From assembly GCA_034111645.1 (NCBI GenBank), contig JAWUWW010000020.1, positions 1 through 64,000 on the forward strand: DNA of 64,000 nt, read 5' to 3'. The position numbers and the translations under genes are program-made. The stretch comes from CANLBN01 sp034111645. Its GTDB lineage: Bacteria; Pseudomonadota; Gammaproteobacteria; Pseudomonadales; Cellvibrionaceae. The notes below the pieces were generated by a model. That model saw only the letters and a list, made by a program, of their open reading frames with translations. It made no database searches and had not been told where the DNA came from. Position 1 is the stretch's first letter; the number at the start of each line of letters is the position of its first letter. Below, piece after piece: positions 28,032 through 37,821 of the stretch.

Positions 28032-28727
28032 ATGCGCCTACTACTTATAGAAGATGAACCGCAACTGCTAGAAAGCCTATATCAAGATCTAAAGCATGCC
28101 GACTATAGCGTGGACACCGCAGATAATGGACGAGATGGATTATATTTAGGACTAGAAAACCCCTATGACATTGCCGTGATTGATATTGGTCTCCCTGAAA
28201 TAAACGGCATAGATGTTATAAAACAATTGCGCGACCAGTCAAAAGACTTTCCTATCCTCATTCTGACCGCGCGCGATAATTGGCAAGATAAAGTAGAAGG
28301 GCTTGAAGTTGGCGCCGACGATTATTTGGTCAAACCTTTTCATAACGAAGAATTACGCGCACGCCTAAATGCACTCACTCGTCGATCTAAAGGGCATGCT
28401 TCGCCTGAGTTACGCTTTGAATCATTAACTGTAAATACTGCCAGCAAAACAGTTTACGTCGATGGGACAGCGATTAAACTAACCCAATATGAATACAACA
28501 CTCTCGAATATATTTCACTTAATCACCCTCGCGTTATCTCTAAGACCGAATTAACTGAACACATTTATGATCAAGATTTTGATTTAGACAGCAATGTTAT
28601 CGAAGTATTGATAGGTAGGCTCAGAAAAAAACTTGATCCCAGCGGTACATTAAAGCCAGTTAGCACTTTACGAGGACAAGGCTATCAGCTTGCCCTAAAA
28701 AACAATAATGATTTAGCTAACACATGA
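28032..28727 (+). CDS. OmpR-family response regulator (PhoP-like)
   Basis: Two-domain DNA-binding regulator of 231 residues. The receiver has acidic residues in LIEDEPQ, phospho-acceptor D51 (VIDIGLPEING) and K101 (LVKPF). The winged-helix domain (about 130-225) includes LTQYEYNTLEYI and VIEVLIGRLRKKLD. The frame is open further upstream, but ATG at 28032 begins the receiver properly. The stop overlaps the kinase ATG (ATGA). The kinase is broken, so this regulator may be phosphorylated by another donor, unphosphorylated, or non-functional. Confidence 0.93.
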   Translation: MRLLLIEDEPQLLESLYQDLKHADYSVDTADNGRDGLYLGLENPYDIAVIDIGLPEINGIDVIKQLRDQSKDFPILILTARDNWQDKVEGLEVGADDYLVKPFHNEELRARLNALTRRSKGHASPELRFESLTVNTASKTVYVDGTAIKLTQYEYNTLEYISLNHPRVISKTELTEHIYDQDFDLDSNVIEVLIGRLRKKLDPSGTLKPVSTLRGQGYQLALKNNNDLANT

Positions 28728-30140
28728 CTTTAAATATTGTTAAAAATTACTCCCGTAGATTCACACAAATAAATTCATTACTTGGTCGTTTTATTGCAGC
28801 CTCGTTGGTACTACTACCTATCTTTATTTTTTCGATCGGAACAGTATTGATCGACACTTTTGAGCATAGTCAGCTAGATGCTGAAGAAAAAACTCTTCAA
28901 GCGCAAATGTATGGCGTATTGAGCGTAACAGAATTAGATAACAACAAAATCACGCTTCCCTCCTCTCTTGCGGAACCCAAATTTAATCAACAACAATCAG
29001 GTTTATATGGCTTTATTTATAATTCGCAAGGCGAAGAACTTTGGCGTTCGACATCTGCTCAATTATTGAGTGAAGATTTATACCCTATAGATAGCAATTT
29101 TATTTTAGCAAAAACGATATTCGATACTATCGCTATTAGTCAAGCGCAGAAATTTAATCGGTACAGTTATGATGTTGAATGGGTAAATGATGACAACAGC
29201 ACTACACCTTTGCGTATAGTAATTGCGAATGATGCTACGATATTAACCACAGAATTAAAAAGCTATAAAAATAGATTATGGCAATGGCTAAGCGTAATGG
29301 CTATTGCATTAATCTTTACTCAATTACTTATTATGTTTTGGGGTTTAAGACCCTTAAGACGACTTTCGATACAACTAAAAAAATTATATGAAAATGAAAT
29401 AGAGTCTCTAGATGACGACTATCCTGAAGAAATATTACCCGTTACTAAAAACTTTAACATCATTCTATTGCACGAAAAAAATCAACGCGAACGCTATCGA
29501 AATACTTTGTCTGACTTAGCACATAGCTTAAAAACTCCCCTTGCTGTTATTCAAAGCCACTTAAGCAATAAAGAATTTAATCGAGATATTGTAAGCGAAC
29601 AAGTAATGCGCATCGATCAAATTATTAGCCATCAATTAAAACGCGCGTCTATTAATGCAGAAAAAAATTCTATTACCGGAAACTTAAAAAAAATACCTAT
29701 AAAACCTTGCGTTGTCAGACTGGCGAATGTTTTACAAAAAGTTTATCAAGATAAAAATTTACATTTCAACAACATCATAAGTGAAAATGTATTTTTTACA
29801 GGCGATTAAGCCGACTTATTAGAATTGCTAGGAAATATATTAGACAATGCCTGTAAATACGGCAAAAATACCGTAGCTATTTCTGCCGCGCTAAAACCTA
29901 AAGCTCTTCAAATTTTGATTAGTGATGACGGCGACGGAATTACAGAAAACTTTACTTAATAGAGGCGAGCGAGGAGATACTGTTCAAGCAGGTCAAGGTA
30001 TTGGTTTGAGCATTGTGACTGACATTATCAGCAGTTATGGCGGTGGGCTAACGTTAAAAAATAATATGCCTGCACCGCACTTAAAAGGTTGTTGTTTTAT
30101 TATTGAGCTTCCTATCCGCGAGCTTGAAAATAACTTTTAA
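28724..30140 (+). pseudogene. PhoQ-like sensor histidine kinase, disrupted
   Basis: Two membrane helices (about 22-45 and 187-208) flank a periplasmic sensor. The phospho-acceptor is H267 in LSDLAHSLKTPLAVI. An in-frame TAA at 29807-29809 cuts the protein at 361 residues, before the ATPase. After it the same frame continues with LLELLGNILDNACKYGKN (N box) and ISDDGDGI, then a second lesion near 29940-29957 shifts the frame, and AGQGIGLSIV (G2 box) with the C-terminus follows to 30140. The ATP lid is also shorter than expected. Two independent lesions make a real pseudogene more likely than one sequencing error. Confidence 0.85.
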
Positions 30141-30269
30141 TGATCAACATTTTAATTTAAAATTTATTAAAATACGATGCGCATTAGTTTTATAACTTTT
30201 ATGTGAATTCTCTTGCAACCTTCTATATAATTTTTCATGTAGCTTCTTATTATATTGACTTTATATGGC

Positions 30270-32930
30270 TCAGGCATCACTTTCTTTGCCAAGAGGCTTA
30301 AAGATCAGTAACAATTTTGGCAACAATGTTAACGAAGAAAGAATCGCTGCAAACATCGCCACACCCGTCAACAAGCCAAAATAAATTGATGGTATAAACT
30401 GCGACAAAACTAGCACAGAAAAACCAACTATAATTGTTGCAGAGGTATAATACATCGCACGACCAATAGAAGCATGAGAATTATGCATAGATTTTAAATA
30501 ATTTTTTTCTTTTGCAAACTCTTCTTTAAATCTACAAATATAATGTATAGCATCGTCAACACCGATACCCACTGCAATTGCCGCAATAGTAATCGTCATC
30601 ATATCGAGAGGTATGCCCGCCAAGCCCATACCACCAAGAACCACCAACGCAGCTAACATATTTGGCACCAATGCTATTAGCGATAAACTTAGAGAGCGAA
30701 ACAACACCAAAAACATCAGTAAGATGCCAAAAAATACGGCGCCAATTGTGACAATCTGAGAACGATATAAACTCTGTAACATATTATTATACAGAACCAA
30801 AACGCCAGTTAAATGAACTTGCTCATCTTCAAATCCTAATTCATTAACCAAATGGCTCTTTATCTTTTTGAGTAATTCATTTCGGCGCAAGTTTTCATCG
30901 GTTTCTTTAACTCTTAAAGAAATTCGTGTTTGGTCAAGATCACTCGCTAGATATGGCCTTATCAAAAATTCCTCAATCTCTTTTGGTAATACGTTTCTAA
31001 CCAAAGCCAATTCAAAATCATTTAAGGTTCGCCCATTTAAATCCCTAGCCACTTTATAAACAGTCGCTAGAGATTGAACCTTGCCCACCTCATGCAAAGA
31101 TTCAAGATAGTCATGGACAGCTTCAATTTGATCTAAGCCTCCACGAGTAAACCAATAACTAGGTTTATCAGCCAAGGATGAATTGTCAGCCGAATTATCG
31201 GTCTCACCAAAAACATCAGTCTCTTCAATACTAAATGGGTCACTGCCAAACTCGTTCTCCCCAAATGAATTGTCAGAAGCAGGCGCCTGAGCAGCAAATG
31301 GATCAGCGGCAAAAGCATCACCTCCAAACTCATTATTTGAAAATTCGTTCTTACTATCGTCAACATAACTTTCATCGACGTTACTATTGTCGATATTTTT
31401 TACATCTAACGGGTCTTCAATTTTTTTATCTAATATAATATCAAGAGTAATAGTGCCACCTAATTGCTGATCAATCACTAACATACCCTGGTGTATTTCA
31501 GTTAAAGAGTGAAAATAATCAATAAATCTATTTTCAACTTCGAGCCGGTAAAGCCCAACAACACTTACTGCAGCCGCGACAATACCGCAAATAATAATGA
31601 AGCTACCGTGCTTTTCAGTAAATCGCGAAAACCTTAGCGTAAAAAGACTTGATTTATCCTCATCAGTGCTAAGCTTTGTTTTGGGTAACAACGTCAAACC
31701 TGCTGGAATAACAACAAAAGCAAGTACAAATGCAACAGACAAACCAATGATCATCATCCAACCAAAATCCATAACGGGTCTAATACCACTTACAACTAGC
31801 GATGCGAAAGCAACGATGGTTGTTAGAAGCGTATAGGCGCATGGCTTAAACATCGAATTAATTGTTTGTCGTAAATTTTCTTCGCGCTCAAGCGATGCTT
31901 GTTTATTTGAAAGCTCTCGATAACGAACGATCAAATGAATTGTTATAGAAAGACCAACTATTAATAATAGCGCGACAAAATTAGAAGAAATAACCGTTAA
32001 GCGCCAATCAATTGCAGCCAAAAAGCCCAGCATTATGACGAGTGTTAATAAACATGTTGTGAGGGGCAGAACAACAAACTGCCATTGACGAAAAATAAAA
32101 CTTAAGCTCAAAATAATAAATACAATAATGGCTATACCAAAAACGACAATATCGCTGCGTATAAACTCAACCATATCAGCAGTAATCATGGTGACGCCGC
32201 CAAGAAAAATCTCGGCTTCATCACGATAATCTTTAACGATATTGCGCACTGTCTCTACTCTTTGCGCACTTTCTAGATTTTTCTCAGTACTGTAAGCAGT
32301 AAAAACTGTGCTAACTTCTTCTAACTGTTGTTGTTCATCGACGCTTAAACTATTTGTGTCACGCTTTAAACGCAATGCATCTCGTTGACGCACAAGCTCT
32401 ATATATTTATTATCAGTAGCTAAAAGTAACAAGATCGCTGTGGTTTTGCCATCGCTACCAAGTAACATATCTTTATAAATTGGGCTTTCTAAAAATTCTT
32501 TTTTCGCAAGCGTAAAATCGACATCAGCGTCTAACAATGTTTTTACGCCTGACGCAATTTCAGTTAAGCCAACGGGAGGGCTATACAAAAGTGGCACATC
32601 TAAAATTGAGTTTGCACCAACAACACCCTCTACTTTTTTTAACTCATCCCTTAAGGTTTTCAAATGCGCTAATGTGTTTTGGTCAAACAGATCATTTTTA
32701 GGCTTATAGGTTAGCACCAAAAAATCGCCCGATTGATAACGCTTGGCGATCTCGCGAAAATAATCTAAATCTTTATCATACTCGAGTGTCAATGAATCCG
32801 AAGATGCATCAATTTTCAAATCAGGAAGATGCGTCGCTAAAACAAGCGCAATACCAACAATAGCAAGCAAAGAGAAAAGAGATTGTCGAAAAATACAATG
32901 AAAATATGCACGACGAAAATGATCTAACAT
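30270..32930 (-). CDS. RND/MMPL-family exporter
   Basis: Large inner-membrane transporter (886 residues) of the predicted RND exporter group related to MMPL and hopanoid exporters. Helix 1 is at about 13-33; clusters of five or six helices lie at about 255-410 and 725-880, with two large periplasmic domains. Substrates are probably lipids or other hydrophobic molecules (family knowledge). The second periplasmic domain contains a low-complexity insert (about 510-600) rich in Asp, Asn, Ser and Phe, with repeated NEFG and DPF units. It precedes nothing on its strand and follows ubiX by 92 bases. Confidence 0.85.
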   Translation of the reverse strand: MLDHFRRAYFHCIFRQSLFSLLAIVGIALVLATHLPDLKIDASSDSLTLEYDKDLDYFREIAKRYQSGDFLVLTYKPKNDLFDQNTLAHLKTLRDELKKVEGVVGANSILDVPLLYSPPVGLTEIASGVKTLLDADVDFTLAKKEFLESPIYKDMLLGSDGKTTAILLLLATDNKYIELVRQRDALRLKRDTNSLSVDEQQQLEEVSTVFTAYSTEKNLESAQRVETVRNIVKDYRDEAEIFLGGVTMITADMVEFIRSDIVVFGIAIIVFIILSLSFIFRQWQFVVLPLTTCLLTLVIMLGFLAAIDWRLTVISSNFVALLLIVGLSITIHLIVRYRELSNKQASLEREENLRQTINSMFKPCAYTLLTTIVAFASLVVSGIRPVMDFGWMMIIGLSVAFVLAFVVIPAGLTLLPKTKLSTDEDKSSLFTLRFSRFTEKHGSFIIICGIVAAAVSVVGLYRLEVENRFIDYFHSLTEIHQGMLVIDQQLGGTITLDIILDKKIEDPLDVKNIDNSNVDESYVDDSKNEFSNNEFGGDAFAADPFAAQAPASDNSFGENEFGSDPFSIEETDVFGETDNSADNSSLADKPSYWFTRGGLDQIEAVHDYLESLHEVGKVQSLATVYKVARDLNGRTLNDFELALVRNVLPKEIEEFLIRPYLASDLDQTRISLRVKETDENLRRNELLKKIKSHLVNELGFEDEQVHLTGVLVLYNNMLQSLYRSQIVTIGAVFFGILLMFLVLFRSLSLSLIALVPNMLAALVVLGGMGLAGIPLDMMTITIAAIAVGIGVDDAIHYICRFKEEFAKEKNYLKSMHNSHASIGRAMYYTSATIIVGFSVLVLSQFIPSIYFGLLTGVAMFAAILSSLTLLPKLLLIFKPLGKESDA

Positions 32931-33022
32931 TTATTGTTCCTAAAAAACCTCGCTCAAAAATAATCAAGATTTCATGTTTATTTGTTAATGAAGCTACAAA
33001 TCTATTAGCCTCAGTTATCGTT

Positions 33023-33667
33023 CTATTCACCCCATCGAGGCAATACAGTCTGTTCAACATTCAATTGATCTAAGATTCTCGCTACAATAAAATCAACTAA
33101 ATCGTTAATGGTTTTTGGGTTTTGGTAAAAGCCGGGGCTTGCCGGTATTACTACAGCGCCCATTTGTGTAATTTTCAACATATTTTCAAGATGGATCTGA
33201 GAATATGGGGCCTCTCTTGAGACCACAATTAATTGGCGTCGTTCTTTAAGCGCCACATCTGCTGCACGCTCTATCAAATTATTACTAGCACCGTGAGCGA
33301 TAGATGAAATTGTGCCACCACTTGCAGGGCAAATTACCATCGATGCTGGACTACTTGAGCCGGAGGCAACTGGTGCAAACCAGTCTTCCTTAGCAAATAA
33401 ATATAACTGACCTTCTTTGGCGCCAAAACGTTCTTTTAAAGCTAATAACTGCCGATTATCATTAGCATCAGCTGAAGCATCAGGTAATACCAAATCTGTT
33501 TCGGTACGAATCACAATTTCAGCTGCACGAGAAATCATTAAGTAGACTTGGCAATTAGCCGCCAACAAGCACTCGAGCAGACGCAAACCATATTGTGCGC
33601 CCGAGGCACCGGTTATCGCTAGGGTGATGGTTCTTGAAAAAGCTTGCTTATTAGAAATTTTACTCAT
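33023..33667 (-). CDS. ubiX: Flavin prenyltransferase
   Basis: Makes prenylated FMN, the cofactor of the UbiD decarboxylase in ubiquinone synthesis. Motifs: ITGASGAQYGLRLLECL at the start, VICPASGGTISSIAHGASNN, and VSREAPYSQIHLENMLK near the end. The start choice matters little. At 214 residues it is normal. Mpl lies directly upstream, as in Pseudomonas. UbiD is not in the window. Confidence 0.95.
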   Translation of the reverse strand: MSKISNKQAFSRTITLAITGASGAQYGLRLLECLLAANCQVYLMISRAAEIVIRTETDLVLPDASADANDNRQLLALKERFGAKEGQLYLFAKEDWFAPVASGSSSPASMVICPASGGTISSIAHGASNNLIERAADVALKERRQLIVVSREAPYSQIHLENMLKITQMGAVVIPASPGFYQNPKTINDLVDFIVARILDQLNVEQTVLPRWGE

Positions 33668-33715
33668 ATATAAAAATCACATTCAGATTTTGTGCCTAAC
33701 AGTGGACACGAATAA

Positions 33716-35146
33716 TTATAGTGCTTGTATTAATTTTTGATGGATGCCTTCAAAACCACCATTACTCATAATAACAACATGAACAGAAGTACTTGAAGCT
33801 TTGTATAATTCAATGGTCGCATCAATCATTAAATTTATAGAGTTATACTGCTTAGCCGGCACTCTGGTTTGATTGATAACGGACTCTATATCCCATGTTA
33901 TTGATTCTGGGCTGTACCACAAGACTTGATCGGCACACTCAAACGCAGCGGCTAAGACTGTTTTATGTACGCCCATGCGCATGGTATTTGAGCGCGGCTC
34001 TATCAGTACAATAATTTTCTCTGCTCCGACTTTAGCTCTTAAGCCCTCGAGTGTTGTAGCAATCGCGGTTGGATGGTGCGCAAAATCATCATAAATAGAA
34101 ATGTCATTTTTATTATAAAGGCATTCCATGCGTCGCTTTACACCTAAAAATTCAGCCAATGCTTGAGCTGATATTTCTGGAGTCACCCCCACATGACGCG
34201 CTGCTGCAATGGCTACTAAAGCATTGGCGATATTATGTCGGCCTAACTGAGACCACTTTACACTCGCTAATTGCTGGCCTTCAAAATATACCAAAAAGTG
34301 CGAGCCATCCTTTTCTAATAACTCTACTGACCAACTATCTGAATTATTATTAACACTTTTAACCGCGCTGTTTTCATTTGTATGTCCATCTTCATTTTGC
34401 TGATTAATTCCAATAGAAAAACACTGTCGCGGAGTCCAGCAACCTTGCGCAATTACCTGATCGACTGCTTTACTATCTTTGGGGTATATAACTAAACCGT
34501 TATTTGGCACGGTACGCACAAGATGATGAAATTGTTTTTGAATATCTTTCAGTTCATCAAAAATATCGGCGTGGTCAAATTCAAGGTTGTTAATTATAAG
34601 GGTGCGTGGCTGGTAATGTACAAACTTAGAGCGCTTATCAAAGAAGGCACTGTCGTACTCGTCAGCCTCTATAACGAAGAAAGGGGTAGACCCCAAACGC
34701 GCCGAATGGTCAAAGTTGGAAGGAACTCCGCCAATCAAATATCCCGGCTGCATTTTTGCGTACTCTAAGATCCATGCCAGCATACTACTGGTGGTGGTTT
34801 TACCGTGAGTCCCAGATACCGCCAAAACCCACTTACCTTGCAGTACATTATCATGCAACCATTGCGGTCCTGATATATATGGCAAACCCTTATTTAAAAT
34901 AGCTTCAACCAATGGGTTGCCGCGGCTCATCGCATTACCAATAATAAATACATCGGGATTTAGCGATAATTGATCCGCCTCAAAGCCCTCTATCAATTCT
35001 ATACCAGCACTTTCAAGCTGTGTACTCATCGGAGGATAAACATTAGCATCGCATCCGGTCACCCTAAATCCTTTAGATACAGCTAATTGAGCGAGACTAC
35101 CCATAAAGGTGCCACAAATACCAAGTATATGAATATGCTGCATCAT
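33716..35146 (-). CDS. mpl: UDP-MurNAc:L-Ala-gamma-D-Glu-meso-DAP ligase
   Basis: Mur-ligase paralogue that attaches recycled murein tripeptide to UDP-MurNAc, so wall fragments can be reused. ATP-binding loop SGTHGKTTTSSML, then FVIEADEYDSAFFDKRSKF and NLEFDHADIFDEL, which separate Mpl from MurC. C-terminal DDFAHHPTAI is typical. Length 476 is slightly long because of an Asn/Ser-rich insert (about 250-275). Works in the same recycling pathway as AnmK. Confidence 0.96.
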   Translation of the reverse strand: MMQHIHILGICGTFMGSLAQLAVSKGFRVTGCDANVYPPMSTQLESAGIELIEGFEADQLSLNPDVFIIGNAMSRGNPLVEAILNKGLPYISGPQWLHDNVLQGKWVLAVSGTHGKTTTSSMLAWILEYAKMQPGYLIGGVPSNFDHSARLGSTPFFVIEADEYDSAFFDKRSKFVHYQPRTLIINNLEFDHADIFDELKDIQKQFHHLVRTVPNNGLVIYPKDSKAVDQVIAQGCWTPRQCFSIGINQQNEDGHTNENSAVKSVNNNSDSWSVELLEKDGSHFLVYFEGQQLASVKWSQLGRHNIANALVAIAAARHVGVTPEISAQALAEFLGVKRRMECLYNKNDISIYDDFAHHPTAIATTLEGLRAKVGAEKIIVLIEPRSNTMRMGVHKTVLAAAFECADQVLWYSPESITWDIESVINQTRVPAKQYNSINLMIDATIELYKASSTSVHVVIMSNGGFEGIHQKLIQAL

Positions 35147-35528
35147 TGCTTAAATCACTTCGATAGATAGTTTATAAATGGATTAATCAAACAAATAAAA
35201 CGAGCTCTTGCAGAATTCGCCAACAAAAAATGACAAGATAACACGAAGCATTATGCATCAACATAGCTCGCATATATTTAGCAATTTTTTTCGGCGATTA
35301 TTGTATCCTGATAATAACGCTACCAAATAGTCTAATCGAGAATCAATCGACTTAATCTGCCTCTTACCCAGTACCTTTTCGCATAGCCATCTGATTATGA
35401 TCTCTATCGACAAATGATATTTTTGTATCTGTTTATAGATAATTTAAGAACATAAATATCTTCTAATTATCAGCGATTTAGCTATTAAAAAAGCATTATA
35501 GCGCATGAAAAACAGAGGTTTTTACCGT

Positions 35529-35542
35529 ATGATGTGCATCAT
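35529..35542. promoter_or_regulatory. Palindrome in the pfp promoter region
   Basis: ATGATG-TG-CATCAT is a perfect 14-base palindrome 50 bases before pfp. It is followed by TATAAC (35546-35551), a possible -10 box, so a protein bound here would overlap the promoter. AAAAAC-AGAG-GTTTTT lies just upstream. The remaining mpl/pfp gap (35147-35588) shows no gene. Confidence 0.35.
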
Positions 35543-35591
35543 TATTATAACACCCCAACATTTACAACTCATATTAGTTCAGGATTAATTG

Positions 35592-36857
35592 ATGGCCAAG
35601 AAAAATGCTTTTTATGCGCAATCCGGTGGCGTTACAGCCGTTATTAACGCCTCCGCATGCGGAATCATTGAAACTGCTCGCCTCCATAAAAAACACATTG
35701 GGAAAGTTTACGCTGGTCATAACGGTATTATTGGCGCGCTTCGCGAAGAGCTCATTGATACTAGCAAAGAAAGCGCAAAAACAATTACCGGGCTTAAACA
35801 TACCCCCTCAGGTGCATTTGGCTCATGTCGTTATAAGCTTAAGGGGCTCGAAGAAAATCGAGCGGAATACGAGCGTTTAATCGACGTCTTTAAAGCCCAT
35901 AATATTGGCTATTTTTTCTATAACGGAGGTGGCGACTCCGCAGATACCTGCTTGAAGATATCTCAGCTTGCAGAAACTATGGGTTATCCAATTCAAGCCA
36001 TCCATGTACCTAAGACCGTTGATAATGATCTTCCATTTACGGATAACTCACCTGGCTTTGGCTCTGTTGCAAAATATGTTGCCATATCCACCAAAGAAGC
36101 TGCTCTTGATATTGCCTCCATGTGTGAGACTTCTACAAAAGTATTTATTCTTGAAGTAATGGGACGTCATGCGGGCTGGATTGCTGGCGCTAGTGGATTA
36201 GCCGCCGAAAAAGACGGCGATGCACCGCATATCATTTTGTTTCCTGAGATTGCTTTTAACAAGGTAAAATTTATAAAACGTGTACAGCAAACCGTTAAAA
36301 AACATGGTTACTGCGTTATTGTGGCTTCTGAAGGCACGCAATATAAAGATGGCACTTTTCTCGCTGACTCCGGTAGTACCGATGCCTTTGGCCATAAACA
36401 ACTTGGTGGCGTCGCACCTACACTGGCGACGATGGTAAAACAAGAACTTGGCTATAAGTATCACTGGGCGGTTGCCGACTACCTTCAAAGATCTGCCCGT
36501 CATATCGCCTCAAAAACTGATGTCGAACAAGCTTATGCCGTTGGTAAAGCTGCGGTAGAAATGGCTATTGCCGGCAAAAATGCAGTCATGCCAGCTATAA
36601 TTCGTGGCAAAGGTAGCCGCTATAGCTGGAAAATTGTTGAAGCACCACTCGATCAAATAGCAAATGTAGAAAAAATGATGCCACGTAACTTTATTTCAGC
36701 CGATGGTTTTGGAATCACTCCTTTGGCTCGCGAATATTTTGAACCCTTGATACAAGGAGAAGACTATCCGCCTTATGGAAAAAACGGCTTACCTCAATAC
36801 GTAAGCCTAAAAGAAGTCTTTGCCGACAAAAAAATTAAGAAAAAATTTAACGTTTAA
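35592..36857 (+). CDS. pfp: PPi-dependent 6-phosphofructokinase
   Basis: Reversible enzyme interconverting fructose-6-phosphate and fructose-1,6-bisphosphate with pyrophosphate. The PPi type is shown by NGGGDSADT (112-119), where D115 replaces the glycine used by ATP enzymes, and by PKTVDNDLP (140-148), which has lysine where ATP enzymes have PGT. Length 421 also suits the PPi group. A TTG codon three bases earlier is open, but ATG at 35592 with AGGA seven bases upstream is better. Followed by a strong terminator, then by pyrophosphatase. Confidence 0.92.
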   Translation: MAKKNAFYAQSGGVTAVINASACGIIETARLHKKHIGKVYAGHNGIIGALREELIDTSKESAKTITGLKHTPSGAFGSCRYKLKGLEENRAEYERLIDVFKAHNIGYFFYNGGGDSADTCLKISQLAETMGYPIQAIHVPKTVDNDLPFTDNSPGFGSVAKYVAISTKEAALDIASMCETSTKVFILEVMGRHAGWIAGASGLAAEKDGDAPHIILFPEIAFNKVKFIKRVQQTVKKHGYCVIVASEGTQYKDGTFLADSGSTDAFGHKQLGGVAPTLATMVKQELGYKYHWAVADYLQRSARHIASKTDVEQAYAVGKAAVEMAIAGKNAVMPAIIRGKGSRYSWKIVEAPLDQIANVEKMMPRNFISADGFGITPLAREYFEPLIQGEDYPPYGKNGLPQYVSLKEVFADKKIKKKFNV

Positions 36858-36915
36858 GATAGCGTTCAATATAAATCCAAGGCCACTTAAAAATTAGCCA
36901 CCTAAACTATAACCT

Positions 36916-36942
36916 AGCCATAGCCAGCAACTATGGCTTTTT
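36916..36942 (+). terminator. Rho-independent terminator of pfp
   Basis: Perfect eight-base stem AGCCATAG / CTATGGCT with a seven-base loop, followed by TTTTT. It is 59 bases after the pfp stop codon. Confidence 0.85.
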
Positions 36943-37067
36943 CAGATAGGCCTTCGCTTTCAATTCAAGCTTATAATATTGTCAAATCATTACGCCATAA
37001 GCCACCAATCTGTAATGAACATTCGTTTAAACAGCTAACTTTAAGCTCTCAAATTGACTCCAACTTA

Positions 37068-37076
37068 TGTTAGAAT
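37068..37076 (+). promoter_or_regulatory. Extended -10 promoter of ppa
   Basis: TGTTAGAAT fits the extended -10 pattern, 50 bases before the ATG of ppa. A TTGACT starts at about 37054, too near for a normal -35 spacing. Confidence 0.45.
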
Positions 37077-37126
37077 TCGCGACTTTGTAAAACCACCATA
37101 AATCCTACTAAAGCGAAGAGTTGATT

Positions 37127-37660
37127 ATGAGCTTGAATGACGTTCCTGCAGGCAAAAACCTGCCCGATGAAATTAACGTTATCATCGAAATTTCACTAAA
37201 TGGCAACCCCGTAAAATATGAAGTCGATAAAGACACCGGTGCTTTATTTGTAGATCGTTTTTTGGGAACCTCTATGCACTACCCCTGTAATTATGGCTAT
37301 GTTAATAATACATTGTGCGGTGACGGTGATCCTGTCGATGTAATGGTAATGAGTCGCTTTGGCCTAGTCGAGGGTTCAGTTATCAAATGTCGCCCAATTG
37401 GCGTATTAAGAATGTCAGATGAATCTGGCGAAGATGCTAAAATATTAGCTGTACCTATCGAAAAAATAAGCCAGATGAATAAAAGTGTTACATGTCTAGC
37501 GGATGTTCCTGAAATACTCTTAAAACGTATCGCTCACTTTTTTGAGCACTACAAAGATTTAGAAGAGGGAAAATGGGTCAAGATAGATGGCTGGGAAGAC
37601 GTTGATGCCGCCAAAAAAGAGATCTTAGCGTCAGTAGAAAACTACAAAAACCAAGCATAA
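37127..37660 (+). CDS. ppa: Inorganic pyrophosphatase
   Basis: Soluble family I enzyme splitting pyrophosphate into two phosphates, which pulls biosynthetic reactions forward. Sequence closely follows E. coli: MSLNDVPAGKNLPDE, FVDRFLGTSMHYPCNYGYVN and the metal-binding GDGDPVDVMVM. Length 177. The ATG at 37127 matches the E. coli start; an upstream TTG is open but unlikely. Its neighbour uses pyrophosphate as a phosphate donor, so the two compete for the same pool. Confidence 0.97.
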   Translation: MSLNDVPAGKNLPDEINVIIEISLNGNPVKYEVDKDTGALFVDRFLGTSMHYPCNYGYVNNTLCGDGDPVDVMVMSRFGLVEGSVIKCRPIGVLRMSDESGEDAKILAVPIEKISQMNKSVTCLADVPEILLKRIAHFFEHYKDLEEGKWVKIDGWEDVDAAKKEILASVENYKNQA

Positions 37661-37680
37661 ATTTACTACCACGAATTAAC

Positions 37681-37712
37681 AAAAAGCCTCGACAATTGTT
37701 GGGGCTTTTTTA
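37681..37712 (+). terminator. Rho-independent terminator of ppa
   Basis: AAAAAGCCTCGACAA pairs with TTGTTGGGGCTTTTT with two G-U pairs; a run of T follows. Located 20 bases after the ppa stop. Confidence 0.85.
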
Positions 37713-37821
37713 TACAAAGCGTTTTTTCTAAAATATGTTTTCTAAATCGATCTTACTCTTAAAAACTCTACTCTGTAAAATCTGTAAGCTTAAGCGCATT
37801 TTAAAGATCGTCAAAGCAAAT

